A model generated the notes under the pieces. That model was not told the origin of the DNA. It did not search any database and was given only the letters and a program-made list of their open reading frames with translations. This document shows, in pieces, positions 43,055 through 54,118 of a DNA stretch of 64,000 nucleotides. This stretch comes from Bryopsis sp. KO-2023 (taxonomy: Eukaryota > Chlorophyta > Ulvophyceae > Bryopsidales > Bryopsidaceae): contig BSYQ01000003.1 of the NCBI GenBank assembly GCA_030272585.1, positions 3,782,001 through 3,846,000 of the forward strand. The letters are read 5' to 3'. Each line of letters begins with the position of its first letter. Positions within the stretch are counted from its first letter, which is position 1. The translations under genes were made by a program, and so were the position numbers.

Positions 43055-44665
43055 TGATTTTTCTTCAGTCGAAAGAATAAAATGATCTACATTAGTTGGG
43101 GGGGACGAGAATTCGCTTGGGGGGAATAGCCCTTAGCAACCTCTTCTTTCTCAGTCCAACCTTCTATTTCCGAACTTTTTTTCTTTTTGGGGTGCAGTGT
43201 TTTATTGTCTGTCGTGTCACACTTTTTTTTACATCCGCTCACACATCTCAGCAATAAAAGGGCATCACCACTACCACACACATACAATGCACGTTTCGTT
43301 TCACACCAACCCTCTCGATTCAACACTCATCCCAAACCCCCTGTACACACAATCTCATGTCCCTTCTCTCAATGCCTACCTTGGCTTACCCAACGCCCCT
43401 CCATTGTATTATCTAGAAGAAAAAATCACTCCTCACGCTATTAACTGCCACACCTACACAAGTTCTTTTTTTCCTGACCTCGGCCTTGAATATATATGCT
43501 TCTTGGAAGAATGTGTGTGGTACCTCTACGACATTTTCAACTTCTTTTCTTTTTGTTAGGTTCATTTCGAAAGCACAAAAGGATCTCTTCAAAAAGAGAA
43601 TTACAAAATAATAAAAATCCTTTTTCTCTTCATCATATCCTCGATTTGGATTGGACATCAATTCCTCACTCAAAAAATAGAGTGAGGAATTTTGTCTTTT
43701 TCTGAAAACCTCAGAACCATCATCACTTTTCTTTTCTTTGAAGCCGTATTTTCCCCAACCCCATCTAATTTCTTTTTTTTGCCATAAAATTTATCCTTCC
43801 TTTTCTCTTTCTACTTCATGCACCTCCATCAAACCTCGATATCATACATCGAAATCCTCTTCTTGCCTCAAATTAAAAAAAACAAAAAAGATACACCCCT
43901 GTCGAAAGAGAGAAAAGAAGAAAAAAACACTTTTTTGTTTCTTTTAGTTTTTTTTTTCCGTGATTTTTTTCTTTTGTTTAAGAAGCAAGCGGACCAAATT
44001 TCCCCTTCATCAAACTTATTTTCTTTCTTTTTCTTCCTTTTTTTGCTTTTTTTTCCCTTGGGACTTGACAAAGGCTTTTTTACACACATGCATGCACAAC
44101 CTAACAAGAAAAATCGAAGAGAAACAAAAAAGCCACCCCCCCCCCAAAAAAAAAGCGTCGACAATCATAATTTCTCAACACTTTTTCTTTTTTCCATCGT
44201 CAGTGTGATCTTGCTTTCACAAATTCAACAAGATAATTACACCAAAACAGAAAAAAAGGATCCAGAATTTGATTAGTCATCCTGCCAGGAGGTATCTTCG
44301 TCTTTTTCGTTCTTCTTCTCGATTTTATGCAAATGCATATGTGCACCTTTCTTTTCCCCATAAAATCCCCCCCCCTGGTCCATTTTAAACTCTAGTTGAT
44401 GCGTTTCTTGAGATAACAATATATATTTTTTCTTTCTTTCCTGCCCATTGGCTTCTATTGTGCAATTTTGAAAAAGCCAGAATCAAAAGGACGATCTATG
44501 ACAACCAAAAAACAAAAAAAAGAACCGAGAAAAGAGAAGTAACCACAAAAGAAAAAAAAAGAACGCCACGATTCCCCAAGAACCCTTGTTTCCATTTTTC
44601 TTTTTTTGGGGGGGGCGGGAATTCAAGAATGCCTTCCCTGCAAAACTGAGCAGTGTGGATCCAGC
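43055..44665. other. Long AT-rich intergenic region, convergent 3' ends
   Basis: About 1.6 kb between KRR1 (+) and the TBC gene (-). It is dominated by T/C-rich and A-rich runs with several homopolymers. Short open frames are rich in Phe, Ser and Lys, as expected of random AT-rich DNA. I see no gene, RNA or element I can support. Confidence 0.5.
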
Positions 44666-46453
44666 CTACATGACGTACCCATTCTTTTGGTATTCCTCTT
44701 TTAATTTCTCCAACTGCCTAGACACCTTGATGGTGCAAGCGGCCTGAAAAAAAAGCAAAAAAGCAACAATATGCATCAGGGAAGTGAACTCAACAAGGAA
44801 TATTATCTTAAAGATCCCTCTTCCAAATAACATTTATATCTCTACAGATATATACATATATATCCATACATATAGAGCAAATTGGAGACGGTACGACACA
44901 GAGATAGCACCCACTAGGGGTATTCGTACAGCACTATGACAGCTCAACTTGATCTAGGGGAACGAAGATGTGGGGGAGCCAAAGAGAACCTTCGGCAACC
45001 TTTCGGACAGGAAACCCAAAGCCCAACATTCTACCCCATCAAAAATATCCACAACCGATTATTGCAACCAAAAAAAAAATAATTTGTGGTACCTATCATC
45101 AGCTGCATTTAATGCACAACAGCAATATACTCTTACCTTGCACATTTAACTAATCAAAAATCGATATTTTTTTTGGGCCCCTCCACTCCACCCCGAAAAC
45201 GGGAAAAAAAAATGTGTGAAATGAAATGCTGCATAATGGGTCGATTCATACATTAACACAAGAAAGGGGGGGGGGGGCTTCTTTTCCAATCGATGCTTGC
45301 CTTGATAAAGATGTCCGGCGGCTTTCCCAGAATAGGGAACTGTTCTGGAGCCAGCTGCTTGGAATTCGAGTTCAATATCCCCATGATTCCTTCGAACGAT
45401 CGAGACAACAACTGCTCCTCGGTGCTTTTCAGCAGTTGAAGCCCCACTCTGAAAACGATTTTCCAGCCTTCGAAAAGGAATATGTCCCAAACACGCAAGA
45501 GATGGTCGAACGGCAGCGAGTAGGCAAAGACGGTATTGAACCAATGAGAACAGTACATTATGGGCAGCACGCATTCTCGATCGAAGTGGGAGCCCACTTT
45601 CGGCAACTCCTGTGGTACATTAAAATAAATTAACGACTAAAAACAACCAGGGATCAAATAAATTGAGAAAAAAGGAAAGAGAGAGAGAGAGAAAAAAAAT
45701 ATATTCCCCAAAACACACACAAAAAAAAGGCCAGTTTTCATCCTCCATGAAATATGATTCCTTTGGGTCGGGTTTAAATTCTTTGCACAGGAAAAAGGGA
45801 AAAAAAAGAAAGGGCTGGTTGAAAACTAGCCGTCGGCGTTTTTGAACACAAGGGAGCGGGCGGACTCACGAATTTGATCAGGTTTGCGAATTGATAGAAG
45901 TATTGTTGCAACAAGGGAAATCCATCTTGGTACAAGCCCTCCATCGGCGGATGCACGCTGCCTTTCAGCAAAGCGACCAAAGTCCAAAAGGCATCCTCTT
46001 CGCACATGTATAAAAGCAGCAACCCAGCAATGAAGCCCATCCCTTGTACGTATCCAACCTGCAACAATTACGCACATAATATGTGTTTACTTCTTGCCCT
46101 CCCTTCTTATTTCCTCTTTTCTCAATAATTGCCCCTTGCGCTCCCTTCAAATTTCCCCTTTTTTTAATAACTCTTTTTCCTCCTCTGGATTAACAAAAAC
46201 AGAAGAAAAAAAAGAGGGGGAAGGTGTCTAGCTTTCTTTCATAGCTCATTTTTCCGTGAGTGCCGAGTAGTCATGAAAAGAAAAATCTCTAAAACTAAAA
46301 GAAAGCACATACTTCTTCCTCTCAGCAATAACAAATCGTTAGTGCCGAGAAAACAAAAAGAGCCACGTTTCAAAATTTCATGAAGGCAGCCGTGATTAAT
46401 CACCACCTTCGAAATTCCTTCATGGGGGGGGCATGACTAATCCATTACTATAT

Positions 46454-46486
<33 letters not shown>

Positions 46487-49385
46487 TTATTTATTTTTTT
46501 TATTATTTTATTATTTTGGGGGGGGGGAAGGGCACATCATGTTGCTAACATTTTTGGTATTTGAATCGCTTCGTTCACCCCACCCTCTTGTCGTAGACAG
46601 AGTACGCTTTCAATACGTTGAACAGCGATCTCTGTCCGGGCCCTTGCCGTTGCTGGAAATAGACGTGGCCAGGATAAGTCCTGTTCAGGTCCCTCACGAT
46701 TTCCAACTCGATTTTCTCCATGCTATCCTCGTACAACATCAATTGGTGGTAAACCCCCTCGTTCTCCAGCAATAGATTCCTCCCACCTGCAAGCAGAGCG
46801 AAGCACTGCTGTCCGCTCAGTTTCAAATTAATTGATTTTTTTTCCACAAAATCAAAATAAGGCATGATGCTAAAGCAAACAGAGGAAGGAGGTCCCGCAC
46901 TTTGATTTTATTCTAATACTATTCGAATAAAAAATCAATTCTCAAAACTTGAGATTAAAAAAAAAATACAATTCTTTAAGCGTAAGAAGGATGCTAAACA
47001 AAGCCAAAAGAAAAAAAAAATTCAAAACAACATTGCCCCTAAACGAGAAAAAGGGAAGCAAAACAGGTAGACGAAAGGTCAATCATCGCCTCTTCATTTT
47101 CCATGCTCCTTTTCCATATGTTTCTGCCTGTTCAATTTTTAACAAATACTTTTTTTTTTCCTTTATTTTTTCATTTTGGAAACGCAACATACCCGACAGC
47201 AATTGCCACACAAGGCCACGTAACGCATCGGGTATCCCCTTCCGAATCCTCCTTTTCACCTTGGCTGGATGTTTCGCAAGGTAAAGTTTCCAGTCGGTAC
47301 CCCCCGCACCCACCATCCTCCTCCATTTTCTTAGCCGATTGACTTCCCTGGCTTTCTCCCTCGATCGAGGGGAATTTCCGGGCGACCTTGCGGAATCGTT
47401 CCTCCCGATTATGAAACCATATTGGTCCACCGCTGGTGTGGGTTCCTCCTCAGCCCCCGGCGTTCTCGAATCCTCGCTGTCGAATGACGATTCCGAAGTG
47501 GCCAGCAATGAAAGAGGCACATAGCCTGCTAAAAAAATAGATTCACAGCCCCTTTTTCTTGCTTTTCAAGTTGAATCATTCACTCCCCCTTTGTTTTCGT
47601 TGAAGGGCAGAAGGAAAGGGGCCCCTGGAAAATGACCTTGGCTTCTTTTTCAGGTTACCGAATTGATTCTTCTTGTTCTAAATGTGAAAAACAATGTTTT
47701 TCGTTTGGAAAAGCCGTGGGTTGGCTGCCAGAATCGCACCATCTCTTGCAAAGCTTGGGTCTTCCCCAGGTTCCACCCGAAGTTTCGGCTTCGCTTGCTC
47801 CACCCCTTCCCCTTGTTCAGCGAATTGCAAACTGGACGAAGAGCAGGCGGCGGTGTCCCCCAAGCCTGCCCTTTCGCTCGTCCTGGGAGACTGCTCCAAA
47901 TTCTGCCCATCGGATTTCCAACCAGCATCCACCCCCGCCAGCGGGGACGTATGCGTGGAGGATTGGCCTGAGCCACCGTCGTTTTCGAGACGATCGATGG
48001 GGATGGGAGGCGGGAGGTCGTTGAACCAACTGGCACTCTGGTCGGTGAAATTTTCTAGGGTGAATTTGCGTGGGGAGCTTCTTCGAGATCGCCATCCTAG
48101 CGAGGGCTCGGTGGTCAAAGTGCCTTCTGTGAGCGCGAGTCCAGATTTCGGACCGGCCGTCGAGTCATGGATGCTACCATAGAGCAACACATCACCAAAT
48201 TGAGGTCCGATCGCTCACCCACCCTCCCAAAAGGATATCCATGCTGAAAATATACATATATGAATGAATGTTTAATTTACATTAGGCAAACTTGCCCAAC
48301 GAAGTACATATATATTCTCTATATAAATAAATGCATCCGAGTTTCTTTTTGTCCGCAGAAACCCATCCACTCACGCACCTACTGTTATCATCTGCTTCTG
48401 AATGTCGAGTGGAGTCACGAGCATCTTTGGACAAGTCCATTTTCCAAGGATGGGCTACCCAGCGGTGCGAAGATTGGTATTTTTCTCGGAGGCTTCCGTG
48501 AACGGGGCTGTGATGGTGGGATCGGCGGGATAAATTCAAACAGTCTAGAGTTCGCTGGCTCCGAGGGGTGTCGTCCCGTCTCTGGGGCCAGGTGGTTAGC
48601 TTTTTGCACTTTGGCGGCTTAGGGGGTCTCGTCGTCCTGCCTTTTTTTGACATGAAGGCATTTTCGAACTTGAGATTCATTCCTTTGGCTATAAATAGCA
48701 CACTTTCATTCTGTGGGAGCTGGAGGATAATTTCACTAGTTCAACTGAACATCAGCAAATTGCCAGTCTTTTTTAAAACGGATTAATTGTCAGATAAAGG
48801 GAGAGGGGGAGGGGAGGGGGTGGGGAAGGGTTTTTTTTTCTGTTGTTTTTTGTTTTTTTTGGATTGTTTTTTTTTGCAATGTAGAACTGATGAAAAACAT
48901 TTGCATAGAGGCCCCCATGGAAATTCGCTACAGTCAGAGTTTCACCTTCTGCTGGAGTCCTTGCAGAAACTGAGCCAAAGTTTGGGAGCGACTCCGACCT
49001 GACGCCACCGCCACGGCTAGGTTCGATCTCGAACCTTGCAACACCACCACCAAAAACGAGTCAAAAGCTTCCCTGGCGGGGATCTTCCGCTCGACTGCGT
49101 GGATAGCAACAGCTAGGGTTTGGGGCGTCGCCCCTCCCGCCACCAGCACCGCTCAAAGCGATTCTCGTAACCCAAGAAACAGGCGTCAAGAAGACGATTC
49201 TATGAGACGCTCACTTCTTTCGCGCAAGAATACGACGGTTTCCGATGCTCGACGGTTATAAACAGAGGACGAGGGTGCAATGCAGCTCGTAAACCACTAT
49301 TCCCACAAAACGAAAAGAAGAAGAAGAAAAAAAAGATATTGAACCGGATTCGCACGCGGCAAAAAGATCTCGCCAGATAGACCAT
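44666..49385 (-). CDS. TBC-domain Rab GTPase-activating protein
   Basis: TBC proteins stimulate GTP hydrolysis by Rab GTPases using an Arg and a Gln finger. Ten exons join in phase: 49356-49385 (tentative start), 49215-49296, 48946-49151, 48379-48710, 47740-48173, 47193-47525, 46584-46786, 45870-46058, 45301-45609 and 44666-44743, giving about 731 residues. The TBC domain occupies roughly the last 370 residues. It starts at [20 protein letters not shown] and includes the Arg finger [12 protein letters not shown], the Gln finger [20 protein letters not shown], and [20 protein letters not shown] then [11 protein letters not shown]. Both fingers are intact, so GAP activity is expected. The N-terminal half is Ser/Pro-rich without a known domain, and its first two exons are uncertain. 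The last intron uses a GC donor (AAG|GCAAGC). The target Rab cannot be told from sequence. Confidence 0.87.
46461..46486. repeat. AT dinucleotide repeat
   Basis: About 13 copies of AT in an intron of the TBC gene. It is followed by T-rich sequence and then a G-run near 46517, another T-run/G-run junction. Confidence 0.9.
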
Positions 49386-50439
49386 ATGCCCCCCTAAAGT
49401 CGATGCACAGAAACTGCAAAAAACGACTCACGAAATGGCTTCCCCCAATACCCACCCCTCAAAACCGTCACAGTCTGAGGTTACCGATGCCTGCTCTCAA
49501 ACGCACTCTGTTTTTTCTTTTCGACCTGTCAAAAAATCGTTTCTTTTTTGTTTCTTCAGGAGGCTTTCAACTTTTTTTTCTTTCTTTCTTATTCTGCGGA
49601 TACAGACTCGCGTGGTTTTCTTTCCCACATATTATGCAGGTGGAGTCGAAAAAAGCAAAAAGAACGAGGAGCGACATGCGAAGTTGGAACTTCTCGCTTG
49701 GTCCTGAGTGGATAATTACTCTTCCTTGGGAAATCAATTCACCTGCTGTCGGAACCCACGGCTGGAGCCCCACCAACCGCTGGATTTCGGCACCGACTCA
49801 TGGAGGAAAAAAAACACCCGAAGTCACGCTGCAGCGAAGCTCTTCCCGCGATTGCGAAATCGCACACCGCGACAGGAAAACGATCGAAGCCAAGACGGAC
49901 ACGGGCGCGAGTTCCGTGATCAAAGGGATGAGCGTCGATTCGTATCGAAACCGATATGTAAAAAAGCTGCTATTTTTTGCCTTTGCGCAGCAGTGTGTGG
50001 TTGAGAAACGAGCCACAGATTCGACACACGCGCGCTTTCCTGGCGTGGTTCGATTGGGGGGGGGGGATCCGTATCTGTCGTTTCTGGTGTTCTGGATGTG
50101 GGTGGAATTCCCCTCGTGGACGGACCGCAACGTCTTTTCAAGCCCTGCAGCGGAAACTGGATTTATTCGGACTCCGCCAAACCCCAACGCTTGAGAATTT
50201 CAACTGGAAATCGCATGGAGTGGAGTGGGCGCCAGGAACTCAACATGCACCAGTAAGAACTGGAAGACTCCTGGGTAATCCAATCTTGCGGTCAACTCAT
50301 GAAGGATTGCCTTGCCTTCTTGTTTTTACACTGGCTGATCTTCATTGAGAAGCAAAAGTAAATGAACAGAGACATCGCCCCACTAGCGATGTGCACTCCT
50401 GCCTTGACAGGAAGAGCATGACTGGTGGGAAAAAATCAT
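49386..50439. other. Intergenic region between clathrin light chain and TBC gene
   Basis: Both flanking genes are on the minus strand, so this should hold the clathrin light chain 3' UTR and the TBC promoter. It is CG-richer than other gaps and has a 263-codon + strand open frame (49403-50194) with no similarity, no splice support and biased composition. I treat that frame as chance. A G-run lies near 50057. Confidence 0.4.
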
Positions 50440-51850
50440 TCACTGAGCTGGGGCTGCTCGAGACTTCGCAGCGAAGAGCAGGGACTTGAATCTGGACACA
50501 TCGACGGTGTGCGTGTGGAGGTCGAAGTCGATCATCCCGACCACGCACTCCCAAGGATTCGAACTGGGGTTCTGTTTCGATCGTGTCTGAACGAGCAATT
50601 GCTCCTCCTCTCGATTGGTGATCTTCTTGCTCTCTACCGTTCGCATCCGTTCCTGCGATCGAACAACAGCACCACCTTGGAACCTGAGGAATTTGTTTTT
50701 CTTGAATTCATCCAGGCTGAAAGCCCCATATATTCACCCTTCCACCATTCAATTATGATTGATATAGGCCCAGGGTTGGTTTGTTTCATGTAATTCCTAA
50801 TGATGAATTTTTTTGGTCCCCCTTGTGCTTCTAATGATATCTTATTTAAGGAAAAATCCGACGAAGTTTTATAATTGGTGATCCTGTAGCTCTGGAATTA
50901 AGCCCATCTGATTTAACACGTGGGCGTGTTAATTATGTATGCTTTTTCAAACCTGATCAAAGGTTTGCCTGAATTCTAGGGCCGCTTCCAGTCTCTTTGC
51001 TTTTGCATCGGCCTCGTCCTGCTGCTTGAGCTGAATGTACACCACACAGAAAGCTCATTTATGAGCTGTGGATCAGCTCATTTATTTTTTTATAACTATT
51101 AAAAAAAATATTTTTTTTATTTTTTTTTTTGGGGGGGGGGGTGATTTGAGATGCTGGTCAGCCCTGCACCTCGAGCCTCTCTAGATTCTTTTGCCTCCAC
51201 GCTGCGATTGGGGTCAAGGCACTTGGGCCAGTCGATGATGCCAGGGATGTATTCCCCAAGAGAGGCTTAGGATTCGGTACCATCTGAACACGAACAAACA
51301 AGCCAGAAATCAATGTTCCATCGAGAGGAATACAATGAATCAAGCAGAACTTATCCTCCCGGCGTCGATTCTTTGGGTAGCGTGTTGGGTTATGGAGGCA
51401 TGCATGGAGGAGTAGAGCACCTCACTCTCTCCTGTTGAATGTCCAATCGAATCTTTCCCAGAAGGCGAGGGTTGTGCGCCAAGAAAGAGTGGGTTTGTCC
51501 TTCCGGAAGAGTGGCTTTGGGGCGAGTCTGTGAGGGTGTCGAAGATTGGATTCCTCAATTGGAATTCGGGTGTGGGTGGGAGAGTGATCTCATCCCCCTG
51601 AATCGCACAGCAATGCATCTCTGTTTCGATTCTAGTCATCTTTGCCACTGATGCGCTGATAATTGTATCGGTGACTGCCTATGGCAGGAGCCAATGTATG
51701 CAACTGTTATTAAACACAGGGTCATTGGTGTGGGAGGATAGAGAATGACGATTTTGGTTTGGCATGCCTCACCTGTGAATCATCGATTTCCAATGTCCCA
51801 GTTCCGGTAGCATCAGCAACAGTCGCATCATCATCCTGGGCAGATTCCAT
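50440..51850 (-). CDS. Clathrin light chain (or C-terminal part of a fusion)
   Basis: Clathrin light chains bind the heavy-chain hub and regulate coat assembly. If the gene stands alone it starts at ATG 51848-51850. Exons: 51836-51850 plus 51773-51835, 51421-51678, 51170-51283, 50953-51030 and about 50440-50702, roughly 263 residues. The N-terminus is acidic (DDDATVADATGTGTLEIDDS), then a Ser/Pro-rich region. The heavy-chain-binding helix area follows: LTPIAAWRQKNLERLE, LKQQDEADAKAKRLEAALEF, ERMRTVESKKITNREEEQ. The C-terminus NPSSNPWECVVGMIDFD ... DVSRFKSLLFAAK matches the conserved WERV..L.DF ... DVSRM..L family block. Identification rests on that block and the coiled-coil layout. The acceptor of the last exon is uncertain. 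The start codon sits directly after the stop of the RP2-like reading frame. Confidence 0.75.
51107..51141. repeat. T-run/G-run junction
   Basis: A T-rich stretch passes into about 11-13 consecutive G. It lies in an intron of the clathrin light chain gene. One of the longest of at least ten such + strand junctions in this window. Confidence 0.85.
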
Positions 51851-53296
51851 TCACATTCTCAAAAAAAGTTGCCAATCAACAGACAAGATGCTTCCCGGAG
51901 TTTGTAGACTTTCATTCTCATGTAAATGATCTGCGTTTGGGTGTGGGTTTACCTTGGGGCCTCGATATTGGTAAACTTGTCCATCCGGTAAAGGAACAGG
52001 GTTGTCAGGAATCCCCTCAACAACATCAACCTCCCACCACTGTGGTGTGGATGTGTTCGAATCGATTTGAACGGTCCAGTTTGGGGTTTCTCCAGCATTC
52101 ACGGGGGTAAAATCATACACCTGCAAACGAGAAAATACTGTCTTTTCTGGACTGGTCTAATATGGCTTAATCAGTTGAGCATCTTTCATCTATTCGGCAG
52201 AAATTCAGATTCATTGTCTCATGTTTTGTATCATTGTAATGAAATTCAGCCTGACAATATCAATTCGTTCCTTGAATCTGGAGGAAACCTTCCAGGGATA
52301 ATAAATGGTAAATCCAGGGCTTTGTTAAAGTCACAGTTTTGGAGGGTCAGGAAGACAATGTAATTCACCCTGTCCCAGGAGTTGATGGTTGGATCTAGAT
52401 TTGCTGCACTGAAGTGCCCCGTGAGTCCTGGGTAGGCACCCATCCATGGTGTGAAGTTGATGGATTTCGAGCTCTCAAGAGCTGGTTGGGTCGAACAGTA
52501 GACACCTAGAAGTATTCCGATAACCTAATCAGCATTCATACCCAAGGAACTTTCCTCCCCAACCAGGAAAAGAAATATCCCAGAGCAGAGTGTGGTTCAG
52601 GAAGGTTTCAGTAAAGGCTGACGTGTAGGTCAACAGCTTTTTGCCCGACAATCGAATTTGATGTCTCTGGAACCTCCAAACGCTGACTGGGACGTCATAC
52701 CCAGCTCTATGTTTTGGCAATCTCGGAGCCGAAGTTGCCTTGCAGCGACGGACACCACACAGTCGGTGCAGTCGCGGATGAACACGCTTCCATCGCATGG
52801 ACCTTGTGCATAGATACCAGGCAAAAGCGTCAGTACAGTCCACAACGGGTGCACCAACCACGACGACGACTCAGTTCAGACGCGTTCTGTGTTCAGATCA
52901 CAGTCGTCATCCCCTCACCTATAAAGATCCGACAACCGTCACAGTCGTCAACTTGAACTTGCTGGGTGAACCCCAAGAGATAGACTGAGCAATCCTTGAG
53001 ATCTGCCACCGAAAAGGAAGCGCTGCCCGGAACACGAGAACTCAACTATAGGAACGACGACAATAAGAGAAGATGCTGCAGCTTGAGAGAGTCTGAACCT
53101 TCAGACCCGCCGCTGAGATGAATGGCTTTGGGATTCCTGGCCTATTCGTGGCAGTGCCTGTTCGTGGAAGTCGTCGTTGTGACGACAAACGCCACAGGTT
53201 CCGTTCTCACCCATTCAGGTCGTCGCCTTCCTTAATCAGTGTTTCATTCTGCTTTTGTCTGAACTCATACTGGGCGCGCTTATCTTTGGCAGCCAT
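51851..53296 (-). CDS. RP2-like TBCC-domain protein (possible ARL3 GAP)
   Basis: RP2 is a ciliary-base GAP for the small GTPase ARL3 and helps deliver lipidated cargo to cilia. Exons: 53211-53296, 52919-53040, 52701-52802, 52369-52505 and 51953-52120, giving 205 residues. If the last exon is read through instead of spliced, the frame ends at 51851 (about 239 residues). The N-terminus is MAAKDKRAQYEFRQKQNET. The beta-helix follows: FSVADLKDCSVYLLG, VDDCDGCRIFIG, GSVFIRDCTDCVVSVAARQL, RLRDCQNIEL, VYCSTQPALESS, and the VYDFTPVNAGETPNW end of the fold. The Arg in LRLRDC and the Glu in ALESS align with the RP2 residues needed for ARL3 GAP activity (R118 and E138). The N-terminal MGC acylation motif of animal RP2 is absent. 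Tubulin cofactor C is a more distant alternative. Confidence 0.85.
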
Positions 53297-54118
53297 TTGA
53301 AAAGCGGGTGAAAGTATTCGAAATCAGGGCTGTTTTCTCTATGCTTTTTTGTTCCCGATTATTGGGTGCAACGATGGCTTTTGGAAAAGCACCATTCCAA
53401 TTCTGCAGCCCAGCAGAGGTGTATGAGTCTTGATGGAGGAAGAGAGATGCATCTCGTCAAAAGACGTCACAACCCCACAGATGCCAACGTCCTCTTCACG
53501 GATATGTTCCGTTCTTGCGGACCATGATGAAAGTTTCTTGCACGTCTTAGGGTTTTCGTTTCAATATCCTACGCTTCACCACTGAACGAGAGTGCTGTCG
53601 CTGGACTTATTTCCGGCTCTGGCGACGGCACTTCTCGAAAATGAGTCACCTAGAAGTAGTTTGTGTTTGGAGAAATGCGAACAGTTGTGGTTGGAGTTGA
53701 GTTGCCTATCTAGCTGAAAGCGGGCGAAACGGCGGGCCAACCAACGCACCAAGGTCATAGAACGGAGTTGGGGCACTGGGGAGCTTGTAAAAAGTTCTTG
53801 TAACCTTGCATTGCTTTCGTTCATTTCTGCATGCCCTGCTGTGATATTGATGATGAAACCATCAAAATTATTTGATTCAATGATGCAATGAAAATTCAGA
53901 CCATGAATTCCTGAACAAAACCATGGGATCGGATTTTTCTCTCTTTGTACATGCCTTTGCTAGTTCCCCAGGAAAAAACCACCACATTTCACAAACCCAA
54001 TAATATGACAGCCTTGAACACGACATGAACTCCATTTTGCTCACCTGTGAAGTATCGCTCCTTCCTGGTGTCCGCAGGTGTGGTGTGGCGGCGGCGGTGT
54101 TGAAAAGATTGTACAACT
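53297..54118. other. Divergent region between RP2-like (-) and CNB-domain (+) genes
   Basis: This is CG-richer than introns and should hold the promoters of both flanking genes. A 5' exon of the CNB-domain gene may lie here (for example the open frame from ATG near 53429), but I could not join one to the downstream exon with confidence. Confidence 0.4.

Noticed and set aside
48219..48243. Possible 25-nt microexon in the TBC gene
   Set aside because: It can be framed by splice signals, but the larger exon starting at 48173 joins the upstream exon in phase without it.
49403..50194. 263-codon + strand open frame
   Set aside because: It has no similarity, odd composition and no splice partners, and it lies in the promoter region of a minus-strand gene.
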